From NCBI GenBank assembly GCA_027919835.1, contig JANVFP010000022.1, positions 124,001 through 188,000 on the forward strand: 64,000 bases of DNA, in the 5' to 3' direction. Both the position numbers and the translations under genes were made by a program. Under the pieces are notes generated by a model that searched no databases, was not told the DNA's origin, and worked only from the letters and a program-made list of their open reading frames with translations. Source of the stretch: Lentinula raphanica (lineage: Eukaryota; Basidiomycota; Agaricomycetes; Agaricales; Omphalotaceae). Below are positions 46,892 to 56,874 of this stretch, piece by piece; position 1 is the first letter of the stretch; every line of letters starts with the position of its first letter.

Positions 46892-47947
46892 TTTCGAGTG
46901 TGAGAGTTGACGAAGATGCAGAGAATATCGAGTGAAAAGCAAGACCGGCTTGAACTTCAGTGGACGATGAGTATCTGGGCGGTCTTCTCTTCACCTGTTA
47001 TAAACGAAAAATCTGTGCACTGTATGGCGATAAACGAATCTCCGAGTCATGCATGATATGAAGACCATGAGCGATTTCTTGAAACGATTCGAACGGACAC
47101 ACAGAGATAGCGAGAAATTTGCGTAGACCAAACCGTAATAATGAAGGTTGATCAGAGGAACGCGTGCTGCTATGTGCACACATGATGTTCAAGTCATTCC
47201 GGTATCCCCAGATAGAAGGTGATAGAAGTCAGCGACTCGAGAGTCGAGGTCTCTTGAGGTGCGCTTCGGATTGTCACTGCTCTAAAGGGATCAGTCCTAT
47301 ATTACTATCCCGGTTTTAGAAGGGCCCCGATACGTTGAAATGCTTGTGAGTCGCTACTGTTCATTGAAGAGATCCTGTTACTAGTGCGCTACATAGAGGA
47401 AAAACAGATTGAAATTGACGCGATGTAGACGCAGTGTAGTAGACACGATCATCGAGTCGAGGTTCTTCGAGGTGTCTTCGGACGTTTCCAGCTATTTCCA
47501 GGCGGATGCTATGAAGGTACAGAAGGCTTCCCTAGGCTTCCTGGACCATCTGGATTCTCTGCACAGGTTTTTTGCTGTTCTTTGAAGTCATCATATGCCC
47601 GGCACAGTCCGCCACGAACCTGGACGGAAAAATGTAACGCATGAAGTGAGCTTCAGGTGAGTTGTTAGTAGTATTTCGCGTAGTAGATGTATAACAACTA
47701 GCAGGTATGGTTGGCAGGTAGGTATAGTCTGAGTCTTGCATCCGAATGGCGGGGTTGATGAAGAGAGGTGGATAGTAGGGGGCACTGCCACCTGCCTGCC
47801 AACACTATACCGCTGCGTTCGAACCGTGACGGTCAACCGTCAAGTTTGTATAGTGGAGAGGGACGTCTCCCTAAGTAACAGTTAAGCATAGCCATGACAT
47901 TATACTATGTACGGTACTTCAGTATACAAATCACCTACTACACAAAC
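46892..47947. other. Duplicated upstream region between secreted-protein genes A and B
   Basis: This 1.06-kb stretch is related to 48656-49300. Shared strings include aagcaagaccggcttgaact near the start codon and ccatgagcgatttcttgaaa about 170 bases upstream. The tandem duplication therefore covers promoter and gene together. It also holds the inverted repeat at 47704-47811. Confidence 0.65.
47704..47811. repeat. Imperfect ~20-bp inverted repeat bounding a 108-bp unit
   Basis: The left arm ggtatggttggcaggtaggt (47704-47723) is nearly the reverse complement of 47790-47811 (acctgcctgccaacactata plus cc). The unit could be a very short MITE or a hairpin. No target-site duplication is obvious. 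Confidence 0.55.
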
Positions 47948-48655
47948 TCAAATATCGAGATCTACCACTGCCTGATATGATGCTTCGAAGCAGGGCCCCA
48001 GGCCTTGCTGGTCGTCGCCTCTACTAGTAGTCGACTGGCAATGGAGGAAAATCACTTCAGCTTTGAAGGGGTAAAGGTAAGCTTCGGTCAAGGTAGAGAA
48101 CCATACGGCGTACATAGCCAGTGAGCTTCCCATATACATAGTCATGATGCCAATAATCGAAGCTAGAGCCGCCGTTGCTTGACTGAGTCCCCGGATAACT
48201 AGAAAGAGGATGACTGAGATACTCTGGACGGAGTGCTTAATCGGAAAGAAGCAAACCTAGAAACACTGGATCCTGGGGAACCAGTGTCGAGTTGTGTCAC
48301 TGGTGTATCTGTAGCAAATCCTGATTCGGATTTCCCACTGTAGGCGTCTGCCACTAGATGATGGCCATCCCCGCTGTCCCGTCTGGAGTAGGGATTGATG
48401 AGTTCACTGTGGTATGTCTTCAGAATATTTGATACGTACAATGATGAATGTGTGTTTTTGACAACGGCCTGCGTGGATTCCCTATGTTGGGAATGAATAA
48501 ATAACCTGTGAGTGATTTACAGTAAAATGAGACGCTCACGATGGGAGTGCAGTTGTCGTCGAAGTGAACCCTGTTGGAAGTGCTACCGCTTGCAAGAAGG
48601 TCGTCATTCCAACAGCGACAACAGCGAGTTTCGAGATCATTGAAGTAGGCTTCAT
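47948..48655 (-). CDS. Small secreted protein B (178 aa), tandem paralogue of A
   Basis: Exons 48655-48540, 48481-48439, 48382-48256 and 48198-47948 sum to 537 nt and close in frame at 178 residues. The signal peptide MKPTSMISKLAVVAVGMTTF continues to LQAVALPTG and matches A. The last exon ends GDDQQGLGPCFEASYQ, parallel to A's GDEKQGLEPCFIAS. The middle exons align to A at DNA level, but in this splice model are read in a different frame, so the central residues differ completely. In the other frame the DNA would encode an A-like DRSLPLPLQ end but stop early. Either the paralogue has diverged by compensating frameshifts, or the locus is decaying. Confidence 0.5.
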
Positions 48656-50081
48656 TTTTTCGAATGTGAAGGTTGACGAAAGTGGAGTTGAAGTATCGAG
48701 CAAAAAGCAAGACCGGCTTGAACTTTGGACGATGAGTAGGGTGGCCAAGTTCGCTTCACCTGTTATATGTATGGTTGTAGTGTCTGTTTTCCGTATGGCG
48801 ATGTACGAATTTCTCGGAATCACGTCGAACAAGGTCAAACACCATGAACCATGAGCGATTTCTTGAAACGTACGACAGATGAATACGAAGAGATTTGCAC
48901 AGATCAGGAAACTCTTGGTTCGAGGAAATGTGTGCACATGCTCAGATCATTCATGCCCCATAAAGAAATCGATAGTAGATAGCAGCGAGCGTTGAACGTT
49001 GATTGGCACTCGACCTGACAGTGATACTTAATGGCAAGACTGAAGAATCAAGAGGCACATATCCCGTTTTTGGAAGGGTGATGCGTCGAACTTCGGAGTG
49101 CTTGTGAGTTGCAATGATTTATCACGTAGATGCAAATAAGTCGAGGCTCTTCAAGATTCCTCCAGGCGTTTTCCACCTGGTTCCGGGCAGGTGCGAAAAG
49201 GTAAAGCGTATTGGAGCATTTGGATAGTTGGCACAGCTTCTACTACATCATCACGACGTCGGGCGCAATTCTTCACGAACCTGGACATAGAGCACATGGA
49301 ATGAGCTATATTCCGCTGGAGGTAACCTGATTTAGCAGGATTTAGCTAGCCAATTTCTAAGTCAAGACGGAGGCTGTTGGCAGAGAGTGAAGACTGATGG
49401 AGATAGGAGGAGATAGGTGAGGGTGAATGGTGTCGAAATGAGGTTGATACACTGATTGGCAACAGATGGTGACGTCTTTCTCCCTCAGTGTCTCCCTCGC
49501 GTCTGAGCCCTGTGTCTCCCTCCGTCGAAGATGGAAATTGGGTGCACCCGACGTCTATGAGTGTAACTTGACGATGCGATTGCTTCAGAATGTATTCATG
49601 GAGGTGGACTAATGAAATAGAACCTGTCGTCTCACCCTAAGCTCAAGCCTGATAATAAATTTTGGTGACTTGCTACATAAAGCTGTTTCCCGGGCTGACT
49701 GGGACTTGATGATCATGGAGCTATTGGCGTCATGTGGCAATTTGCAGACAACTTCCCTCCCGCCAGTAAGCTCATTGGATAGATGCGAGTGATTACAGGT
49801 GGATATAAGACGGAGAGGATCAATATCTGACAGTAGACCATGTCAGCAGGCGAGGTAGTTGGAGGAAGAGATGAGGAATGGGTGAGAAAGCGAGAAAGAT
49901 AAAGGAGCACTTGTTGAAGCGTACGATCATGTCCTGTGAGGAAGTTGTGTCCAAGCGATGTCATTTCGGTGTGTACAGCGGTAGAGTTCGAAGAGTGACC
50001 AAGTTCAAGGTCGAGTACCGTACTGCTATCTGAGTCCTGAAGTCAATGTACAACAGAGAACTATATATCGGCACAAAAAGT
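48656..50081. other. Intergenic region, partly duplicated
   Basis: The first ~650 bases are the duplicated promoter of gene B (similar to 46892-47530). The remainder (to 50081) shows no supported gene. A minus frame at 49713-49964 has no domain. Confidence 0.5.
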
Positions 50082-50407
50082 TCAAGACGGCTCGATGGAG
50101 GCAGCATTCATGTTCGGCGTGGGTTCCATCTGTTTCTGCTGTTTCGCAGCGTCTTCAGCTTTGGATTTTTCCATGTCTTTCCGCACCTGGTCCTCAAAGT
50201 CGCTTGGAGCAGAGTTGCGGCAGCAGCAACGACAAGAATAAGGCGCGACTACACAAAGCGTATACCGTATATGAGTGGTTTTTCAACTAGAGCGCCCAAA
50301 GGAGTATTAGACGTACCGGTATTGCACCAAGTCGACAAACCGGAAATGAAGACAATGCTGCAACAGCCACAGATGATAGAGGCGCAATCTTCGCCAGCTC
50401 CAGACAT
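50082..50407 (-). CDS. Small cysteine-rich protein (85 aa)
   Basis: Two exons (50407-50317 and 50248-50082, with a GTACGT donor and TAG acceptor) total 258 nt and close in frame. The protein begins MSGAGEDCASIICGCCSIVF and continues with a short hydrophobic part and STWCNT. The second exon opens with a CRCCC block, then a charged helix (DFEDQVRKDMEKSKAEDAAK) and a Pro/Asn tail. It resembles a widespread family of small basidiomycete proteins in which CC-rich blocks surround a W-C-N motif and a D-F/D-x-x-V helix follows. The cysteines may be palmitoylated, holding it at a membrane; that is an inference. There is no signal peptide. It sits between secreted genes B and C and shows no similarity to them. 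Confidence 0.7.
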
Positions 50408-51004
50408 ATTTTAAAGCGTAACGATTAGAACGTTGGAGAAAACTAATTGGCGAAGGATAAGGGGAGAAACTGCGACGAAAGTTCAAACTGAAGGGTAAGG
50501 AAGGGTATGAGGTCATGGTACATATAGGAGGCCGGCAATAATAGTGGAGGCCGGCAACTGTCAATTTCCACAGCTTCGACGAACTACCATGCGAATCGCA
50601 TACATACAGCTTTATGCCTTCGAAATTTCACTGCTTGATTGTCATTCTGCATTTAGAGTGAAATATTTGACACCTTTGATGTATGGCCATGCATTAGTTG
50701 CACGTTGAGAGCAAGAATGACAAACATTTGGGGCAGTTTTACATTTACAATCATGTTTGTGGAAGGGCAGGACCAGCCTTACCAGCCACAATACTCCACG
50801 TCAACGGTGATGATACATCCATATTACTTAGCACTTCGATATCTCCCACTGGTACCTATCACGATCAAACTCGATGCCAGCTAGTAGCTTCAACGAGTCT
50901 ACTCAGCGCCGAGTACACTAGCTCACAAAGTGACCAAGAATTCGAATCTATAGAATGGACGTTAGTCTGTTAGGAATCGCGATATACTTTCAAGAACGAA
51001 GAAC
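50408..51004. other. Intergenic region
   Basis: About 600 bases without a supported gene. The promoter of the cysteine-rich gene lies at the left, the 3' flank of secreted gene C at the right. Confidence 0.5.
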
Positions 51005-51622
51005 CTAGTATGTGCTGCCGCTGAACATATGGTCATTAAATCGATTCTGGGCAGTATCTTCTTTCGGTTTGTCCTCTATGGGCATCTGAGACCCTTTGGA
51101 ATCATCATTTGGGAGCTCTGGGTCACTGAGAAAGAGAAAAGAGAATGTCAGTCCGAACGAAGGAGGAGCAGCAAATTAATGAACCTTGTTGTTGTCGATT
51201 CGGAGGGCTCAAAGGGTTTCGTATTACCTCCCTTTTGTTGTCCACTGCCAAGGGTCCTGCTACTAGAACCTAGGTTTGTAAAGGCATCCCCGGCTTGGTC
51301 CACACCGTAGGGACGGTTGAAGTATTCAGACCATTTGCCGCGCTGGTGAGTTTTTCTCTCTGATTTGTTATCGGAAGTTCTGTTTGCACGGTAGTATTAA
51401 GTGCACTTCAGAGTATAGATCATTCATGACGTACGTCGTAGCACTTGGGATCTGTGATAGCGTTGTAGTGGGCTCCCCAACAGCAACAGTCGTGCTATAT
51501 TCAACAACTTAGCGGCAGACTCTTTGCATAACACGAAGGACTCACGGAATTACTGCCGCTTGCGTAAAGGCCATCATCGCAACGACGACAACGGCAAGAC
51601 TGGATGCAGAAGTAAGTTTCAT
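51005..51622 (-). CDS. Small secreted protein C (150 aa), distant family member
   Basis: Four exons (51622-51546, 51494-51435, 51379-51185, 51125-51005) total 453 nt and close in frame at 150 residues. The signal peptide MKLTSASSLAVVVVAMMAFT leads to QAAVIPT, which parallels QAVALPT of gene B. The first intron falls in the same phase and place as in A and B (just after the signal peptide). The mature protein is Thr/Ser-rich, then KWSEYFNRPYGVDQAGDAF, a Gly/Ser linker, and a charged C-terminus ending MFSGSTY. It has no cysteines. The shared signal peptide, intron position and orientation suggest a common ancestor with A and B, but the mature regions have diverged beyond clear alignment. Confidence 0.65.
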
Positions 51623-52941
51623 TTGTCGAGTGGAAAAATCGATGAAAGTTCGTAAAGTGTTATCGTCTGGAAGACAAGAGTGGTCTGTAAGGCTGTGAGA
51701 TGCACTATGCTTTCAAACTCCTGCATTAAATTCTGTTTTTGTTCCCGTACGTATACCAGACATTACGGCTCCGTCGTTGGAACATGAGCGAATTTGGAGC
51801 AATCTCTGATTCCGAGGAAAGTCGCGCAGACTAAACGGAGAAATCTTGGATGAGGATGTCCCTGGTTGCGTTAGTGCACTGTATACTATTGTAGATAGCC
51901 CATTTCTTGATCCCAAAATGAAGTACGCCAACAATATTTGTAGTGAGTCTACGCTGGAAAACGTAACGACATCGAAAACACGCGACATAGTGTGGATGTG
52001 TCGAGGACCCGCTTCGTGAGCTGTGAGTTGAAGTCGCCCTACTAGAAGCCCCTACATAACAGCCCTTATCAACAGGCTCGGGGGAGAAGTTCCTCCACGT
52101 TGATGCTCCAGCGGGAAGGACTGTGAGCCAATGCCACATAAACACAGAGACCTGCAGAGATTCGGTTCTCAAAAGGGTCCGGGGGCTTTCTGGGTTCTCT
52201 TATGCTCCATATGCACATTGCGAAAAGTCCTAGGACTGTTTTGGGATATTCAAGGCTGTCCAGTGAAGTGTGGAGGCTTACACGACCCTGAGTAGAGAAA
52301 ACGTCGGGAAATGCGCCATATCCAGGAATATCCTATTGGCTTCAGAGTGTGAATGATTCGCTGGTCCTCTTCAAATATCAGTCTTCTGAAGTGCAAGTTG
52401 CTTGAGTGACAGTCCTTCGCCAGTGGGGACGCTGCGACGCGGTGAGAAAGAGGTGGACAGAGTTTGATGATTCCATCATGAGCTCCCGCGAAGCTTCCCC
52501 TCGCGGTTAGTACCCTTGACATCTTGAAAAGAGCGCACCCCAGTATCCAGTGTCAGAGGCTCTGCACTGCCCAAATGGAGGTCCCCGTCTTGATAGCAGT
52601 ATAGTTCCAACAGATTGATTTCAGCTATTTACCTCGTTGAGATGAGTGGGGATAATTCAAGCGCATGCGGAATCGTATAGCTGAGTGGACGAGAGAATCA
52701 GAGATGGTGAATGACTGAATTCGGAATGTGAACTGATAGTATCTCTCCTTGGCCTTATCTCTCGCTCTTCATGTGGAAGGATGCTTGCACTACAGCTTCT
52801 CCATACGGATCAGATTGAAGATATGAAGCTGAGAGGGAGTTGTGCTCTCTGTGTTATTTTGCGAGCAATCGTCATCACCGTCGCAATCCAAGTTGGGGAT
52901 GAGATAAGATAAGATAAGCTCAAGCCTACTATCGACACTCC
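51623..52941. other. Intergenic region
   Basis: No supported gene. Minus-strand frames 51831-52172 and 52250-52522 have no domain. Part of 51660-51830 resembles the promoters of secreted genes A and B (a catgagcga string). A GATAA triplet sits at 52903-52917. Confidence 0.5.
52903..52918. promoter_or_regulatory. Three tandem GATAA motifs next to the cofactor C start
   Basis: GATAA begins at 52903, 52908 and 52913, ending 24 bases before the ATG at 52942. GATAA is the core site of fungal GATA factors. Tandem copies this close to the start may be a site or merely a five-base microsatellite. Confidence 0.35.
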
Positions 52942-54072
52942 ATGGCAAACCCTCAAATTTCTGAAGGATCCCGATGGAACTTCTCTCAAAGTTTCCTGAG
53001 CGAATTCCAGTCGTCGCGCTCAGGTTCATCTGTCTTCTCTCGGCCTTATCTCCATAATCATTATGTCCTGATGTAGACCTACAGACAAAAATTCAGCAGG
53101 CCCAATCTGGATCTCCATCCAAGGAAACGTTCGATAGCCTCAACCTTCAGTTCGCGCAGTTATCCAAGAGCATTGTCGATGCGGCTGGGTCTATTCCCAA
53201 GTTTGATCAGAGGAACTGCGAAAATGTGAGTTATCAGTCTATAGCACAACGGTCTCTACTGATAAATTCAACAAGCAACTGAAGGAGATTGAGCAGAGCT
53301 TAGAAAGACTGCGAAAAGCTTCATCGTCTACAACGAAATTCGCGTTCAAGAGAAAACCAAAAGAGACGACTCAACCTGCATCCAAAGTCATTACGGCCTC
53401 TGCTACACGCAACATTGCCCCGACATCGTCACTAACGCTGTCTTCATTCACATTGAAGTATATCACATCCGATGATTTACCAGATCCCGAGACGATAGCC
53501 CCGGAGCTTCGCTCAGAGTTGAGCATAATCGATATGGATTCCTGTATCCTCAATCTACTGAATACAAAGCAGTACGAAATCTCCGCACTACACGTCCGTA
53601 ACGTGAAAAACTCTATACTTCTCCTTCCCATCCTCGAGGGCAGCATCATCCTGCATGACTTGACTAACTGTCTCGTTGTCGTGGGGTGCCATCAGGTAAG
53701 GAATCGGAATGAACCCAGCATCCCGCAACTTGAACTCACTTTGAAGAGTAGTTCCGGATGCACTCTTCCAAGAATAACGATGTCTACCTCTCTATACAAT
53801 CCAACCCCATCATAGAGCATTGCAATGGCATTCGATTTGGCCCATATCCTTCCGGATTTGCTCCTACAGATTCTCCACATGTCGCGGAACTTGTGGTGCA
53901 AGATTTCTCGCACATCAAGTCGACACCGTCTCCGCACTGGATCATATTAGCTGAAGGGGAGAGGAAATCATCTCAGGACTGGCAAGCTATATTGGAGTCG
54001 GGCACCACAGATATTGGGAGGGTTTTACGAGACGCGATACCTGCCTTATCATACGAGGTCAATGTACCATAA
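52942..54072 (+). CDS. Tubulin-binding cofactor C (TBCC)
   Basis: Tubulin folding cofactor that stimulates GTP hydrolysis on the cofactor D/E-tubulin complex to release alpha/beta-tubulin. Four exons (52942-53023, 53077-53225, 53276-53695, 53752-54072) total 972 nt, exactly 323 residues. The start was chosen at a good Kozak ATG (ccATGg), giving the N-terminal helix WNFSQSFLSEFQSSRSDLQT that is typical of the family. A spectrin-like helical part follows (KETFDSLNLQFAQLSKSI, then LKEIEQSLERLRKA). The C-CAP/cofactor C beta-helix covers SALHVRNVKNSILLLPILEG, SIILHDLTNCLVVVGCHQ joined to FRMHSSKNNDVYLSIQSNPI. The family's GTPase-activating arginine sits in the QFR-type motif assembled here across the last intron (CHQ|FRMH). 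It is convergent with the ERT1-like gene. Confidence 0.93.
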
Positions 54073-54248
54073 CATCGTCTGAAATCAATCATGGTCCTCA
54101 AAAAATGCTCCGACTGATGAAGGAACGCTTCCTTATTAGAAATCGATACAGTCTTTTCTACCTAATAAAACAACATGGATGAAATCGACTACAGAAATTA
54201 AAATACGGACGCTGATACCGCCCGACACTCAGAAAGAGCAGGTCAGTA

Positions 54249-56181
54249 TCAACACCGGATGAAATTCCCCACAATCATACTTGGTATGCCCCACTTATCT
54301 CTCCTGATCGTGAATGAGAAACAGCAGTTTACCAAGCCTTCCTCAGTCGGAACGATGGCTGGACCAGTGTTAGAGGTATTGGAGGAGGCCGGTGGATTTA
54401 ATACAAGGGAAGCACCAGGACCCGATGAGGAGGATGTGCTAACACCCGAAACACCTGCTCCCATCATGCCTGAAGCAGAAGCCCCTGCGGGACCATTACG
54501 TGGTGAAGTAGGGCTAATATTCAGCTGAGGCTTGTATCGTAACACACAAGAAGTGAGGACGGCCTTTTGAGATGAATCAAAAGCGACGTGGCCGTATTTC
54601 TGACGAAGGGAATTTGAAATGAGAACCAAGAGAAGACATCTTCGATTAAGGAGACAGACCTCCCAATAATTGACCGCGCTTTCTTCCGCCATTAATTCAT
54701 AGATGCAAAGTTTTCCATCTCTCAACAGATATCCATTAATCCCGACCAGCTCTGAGAATTCTCGGTTTCCTTTGTAAATCTCGCCAGTCCGACGCCAAAG
54801 GCACGCAGGAACTCCCATTGCAGAGAAAACACGGTCGTAATCTAGTAATAATCGTTCGAATGCTTCCTCAATGAACACGAGATCCTGTATGAATATCTGA
54901 GCTGAAGGCAGAAGGACGAGTGAATGAAGTGAGCTCACGAGATCTCGTAATGACTGAGCGACGGCTCGAAACTTGGGACGTAGTATTGACAATGGTTGAA
55001 GAATTTGCTGTTTTGATTCTTGAGAGACACTAGAGTACTATAAGCCAAAACAACCCAAGATTGCGACGAGGCATACTGACTTTCGATCCATCCATCTTGA
55101 TAGTCGAGCATAGCCTTTCACGTAATTATACGGTTTCAGTAATCCAGCTTCATACTTGCTCCTGATTACCCGGCTCAATCGCTCGTCTCTGGAACCAGAT
55201 TCTTGATCTGCTGCAGTGAGTAGGAACTTTTCTGCTTTTGTAGCCGCAGGAAGTATGGTAGCTGGATCTGGAGCCTGTGCATCTGGAGGTTTTTCAGCCT
55301 CACTATTGGATGGATCCTCTGAGTTCGTCGATGGCGAAACTTCCGGTGCGTTGGTGTTCGCGCTGACCGGCCGAGCTTCTGTCGTGCCATTGGCCGCTGA
55401 TGAGTTCGTGGATGACCCGTTCATGGGGATGGTGTATGTATTCGGAGTGATTGTATTAGTTCCAGAGCTCAACAAGGATGAGGAGACGGGAGCATTGAAA
55501 AAAGAACTGTCATCGAGTGTTTCCAGAAAATCACTGTTTGCGACAAAACGAGTTCAGAGTCAAGGAATTCGCGTGAGTTATCCAGAGCGTACGTTAGAAC
55601 AGAGAATTCATTTCCCAGTGTCTCTGAGTGATACCCCAAAGGCGTTTGCGAAACCATAGGCCAGTTACCTGACAGGGTATTGGAACCACTGGTCATTGTG
55701 GATTGGGGTCGATTTGAAGTAGATGCAGGAGCATACATTGTCGCTAGAATGTTATGCTTCAGCGAAATGATTTTTTTAGGACAGAATAACCCGCTTACTC
55801 GTGCTGAAACCTGGAGTGGTATTCGCGGTAGTCGAGATGTTGTCCGTAGTCTTGCTATCAGATTTTGGTCTACGATCATCATGGCATAAATGCCCTATCT
55901 CCCTCTTTATGCTAAATGAACAATTAGCCTTGAAACAGGGAACTCATAAGAACGTACCATCTCTGACAGGGTCTTCCTTCGTCGCATGTCATATGGCTCC
56001 TTCTACAATATAAACAGGCATGATTGACCTTTCTCCTTCTAGTAGTCTTCCTCTTCCGCGGTGCGTTTCCATAATCCTCTACGCCTGGATCATCGTCGAC
56101 CGATACCGAGCCAGACCTTGCAGCAGCCGTTCCTTCGGCAAAAGAGCTTCCAGCGCTGGCGGTCGCCAAATTGCTGGACAT
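54249..56181 (-). CDS. ERT1/AcuK/RDS2-type zinc-cluster PAS transcription factor
   Basis: A regulator related to yeast ERT1/RDS2 and Aspergillus AcuK, which activate gluconeogenesis and respiratory-carbon genes. The zinc cluster C-x2-C-x6-C-x5-C-x2-C-x8-C (ACLYCRRSHMTCDEGRPC onward) follows a basic stretch (RKRKTTRRRK). The intron at about 55967 splits the codon of the fifth cysteine, restored as C-I-K-R after splicing. The middle is Ser/Thr/Asn-rich. A helix bundle (PKFRAVAQSLRDLVSSLHSL) precedes a PAS domain (FERLLLDYDRVFSAMGVPAC, then NREFSELVGINGYLLRDGKL). The end is CCFSFTIRRDKWGIPSMIVG, the conserved family terminus, then NFIRC. About six introns. The family is firm; regulon inferred. 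Confidence 0.9.
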
Positions 56182-56874
56182 TGAAGGGCCAGCTTCTTAC
56201 CGCGTTTTGGACGTCGGTGTGGAAGTTGGATATCGAAGATGATTTAGAATCAGCCTCGAGTTTCGACAGACAGATGAGAGAAGAGCGCTAGTGATGTTTT
56301 TATTCAATTCTGCTCGGTCCGCCAAACGTGACGAAGCAGTCACACATACGTCACAACATGCCTCATCGTTCGTAAAGACGAAAGTATATATACATGTACA
56401 GTCTCGTAGCCAGAAAATACAGCTACTGTACAGCGACACTGTGTATAGGAGGAAATTATACAAATATACAGCATAGAGAAGCCGCTTGGCACAAAAATAC
56501 CCAGCAAGTCTAGGAGCATAATGAGAAGGGAGTGGGAGTGACAATCGCTACAGCAGCGAGGAGAGCTAAGGAGCATACATCAAGAATCAAATGAGCGGGA
56601 AAACGATGGCACCCTAGCCGAGCACGCGCGACGTGAAAAAATTATGACACAACCGACAGAAGTAGCTGAAGGTAGTGTAGGCGCGCGGACAGCAATAGCA
56701 TATCATATAACTAAAATTTCAAGAAAGAAAAGGGAAGAAGAGATAAAGAGAAATCATATAAACATAATAGACAGAAAATACTTTTTGAGGCCCAAGATCG
56801 GCCTCCACCAAACGTACGATTGTGAAATCGTCTACTTTTATCAAAACGCATCTGCAACAGGTAACAAGCAGCAA
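56182..56874. other. Intergenic region
   Basis: About 690 bases between the ERT1-like start and the SFP1-like stop; both genes are on the minus strand. No gene seen. It contains the ERT1-like promoter and the 3' flank of the SFP1-like gene. Confidence 0.5.
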
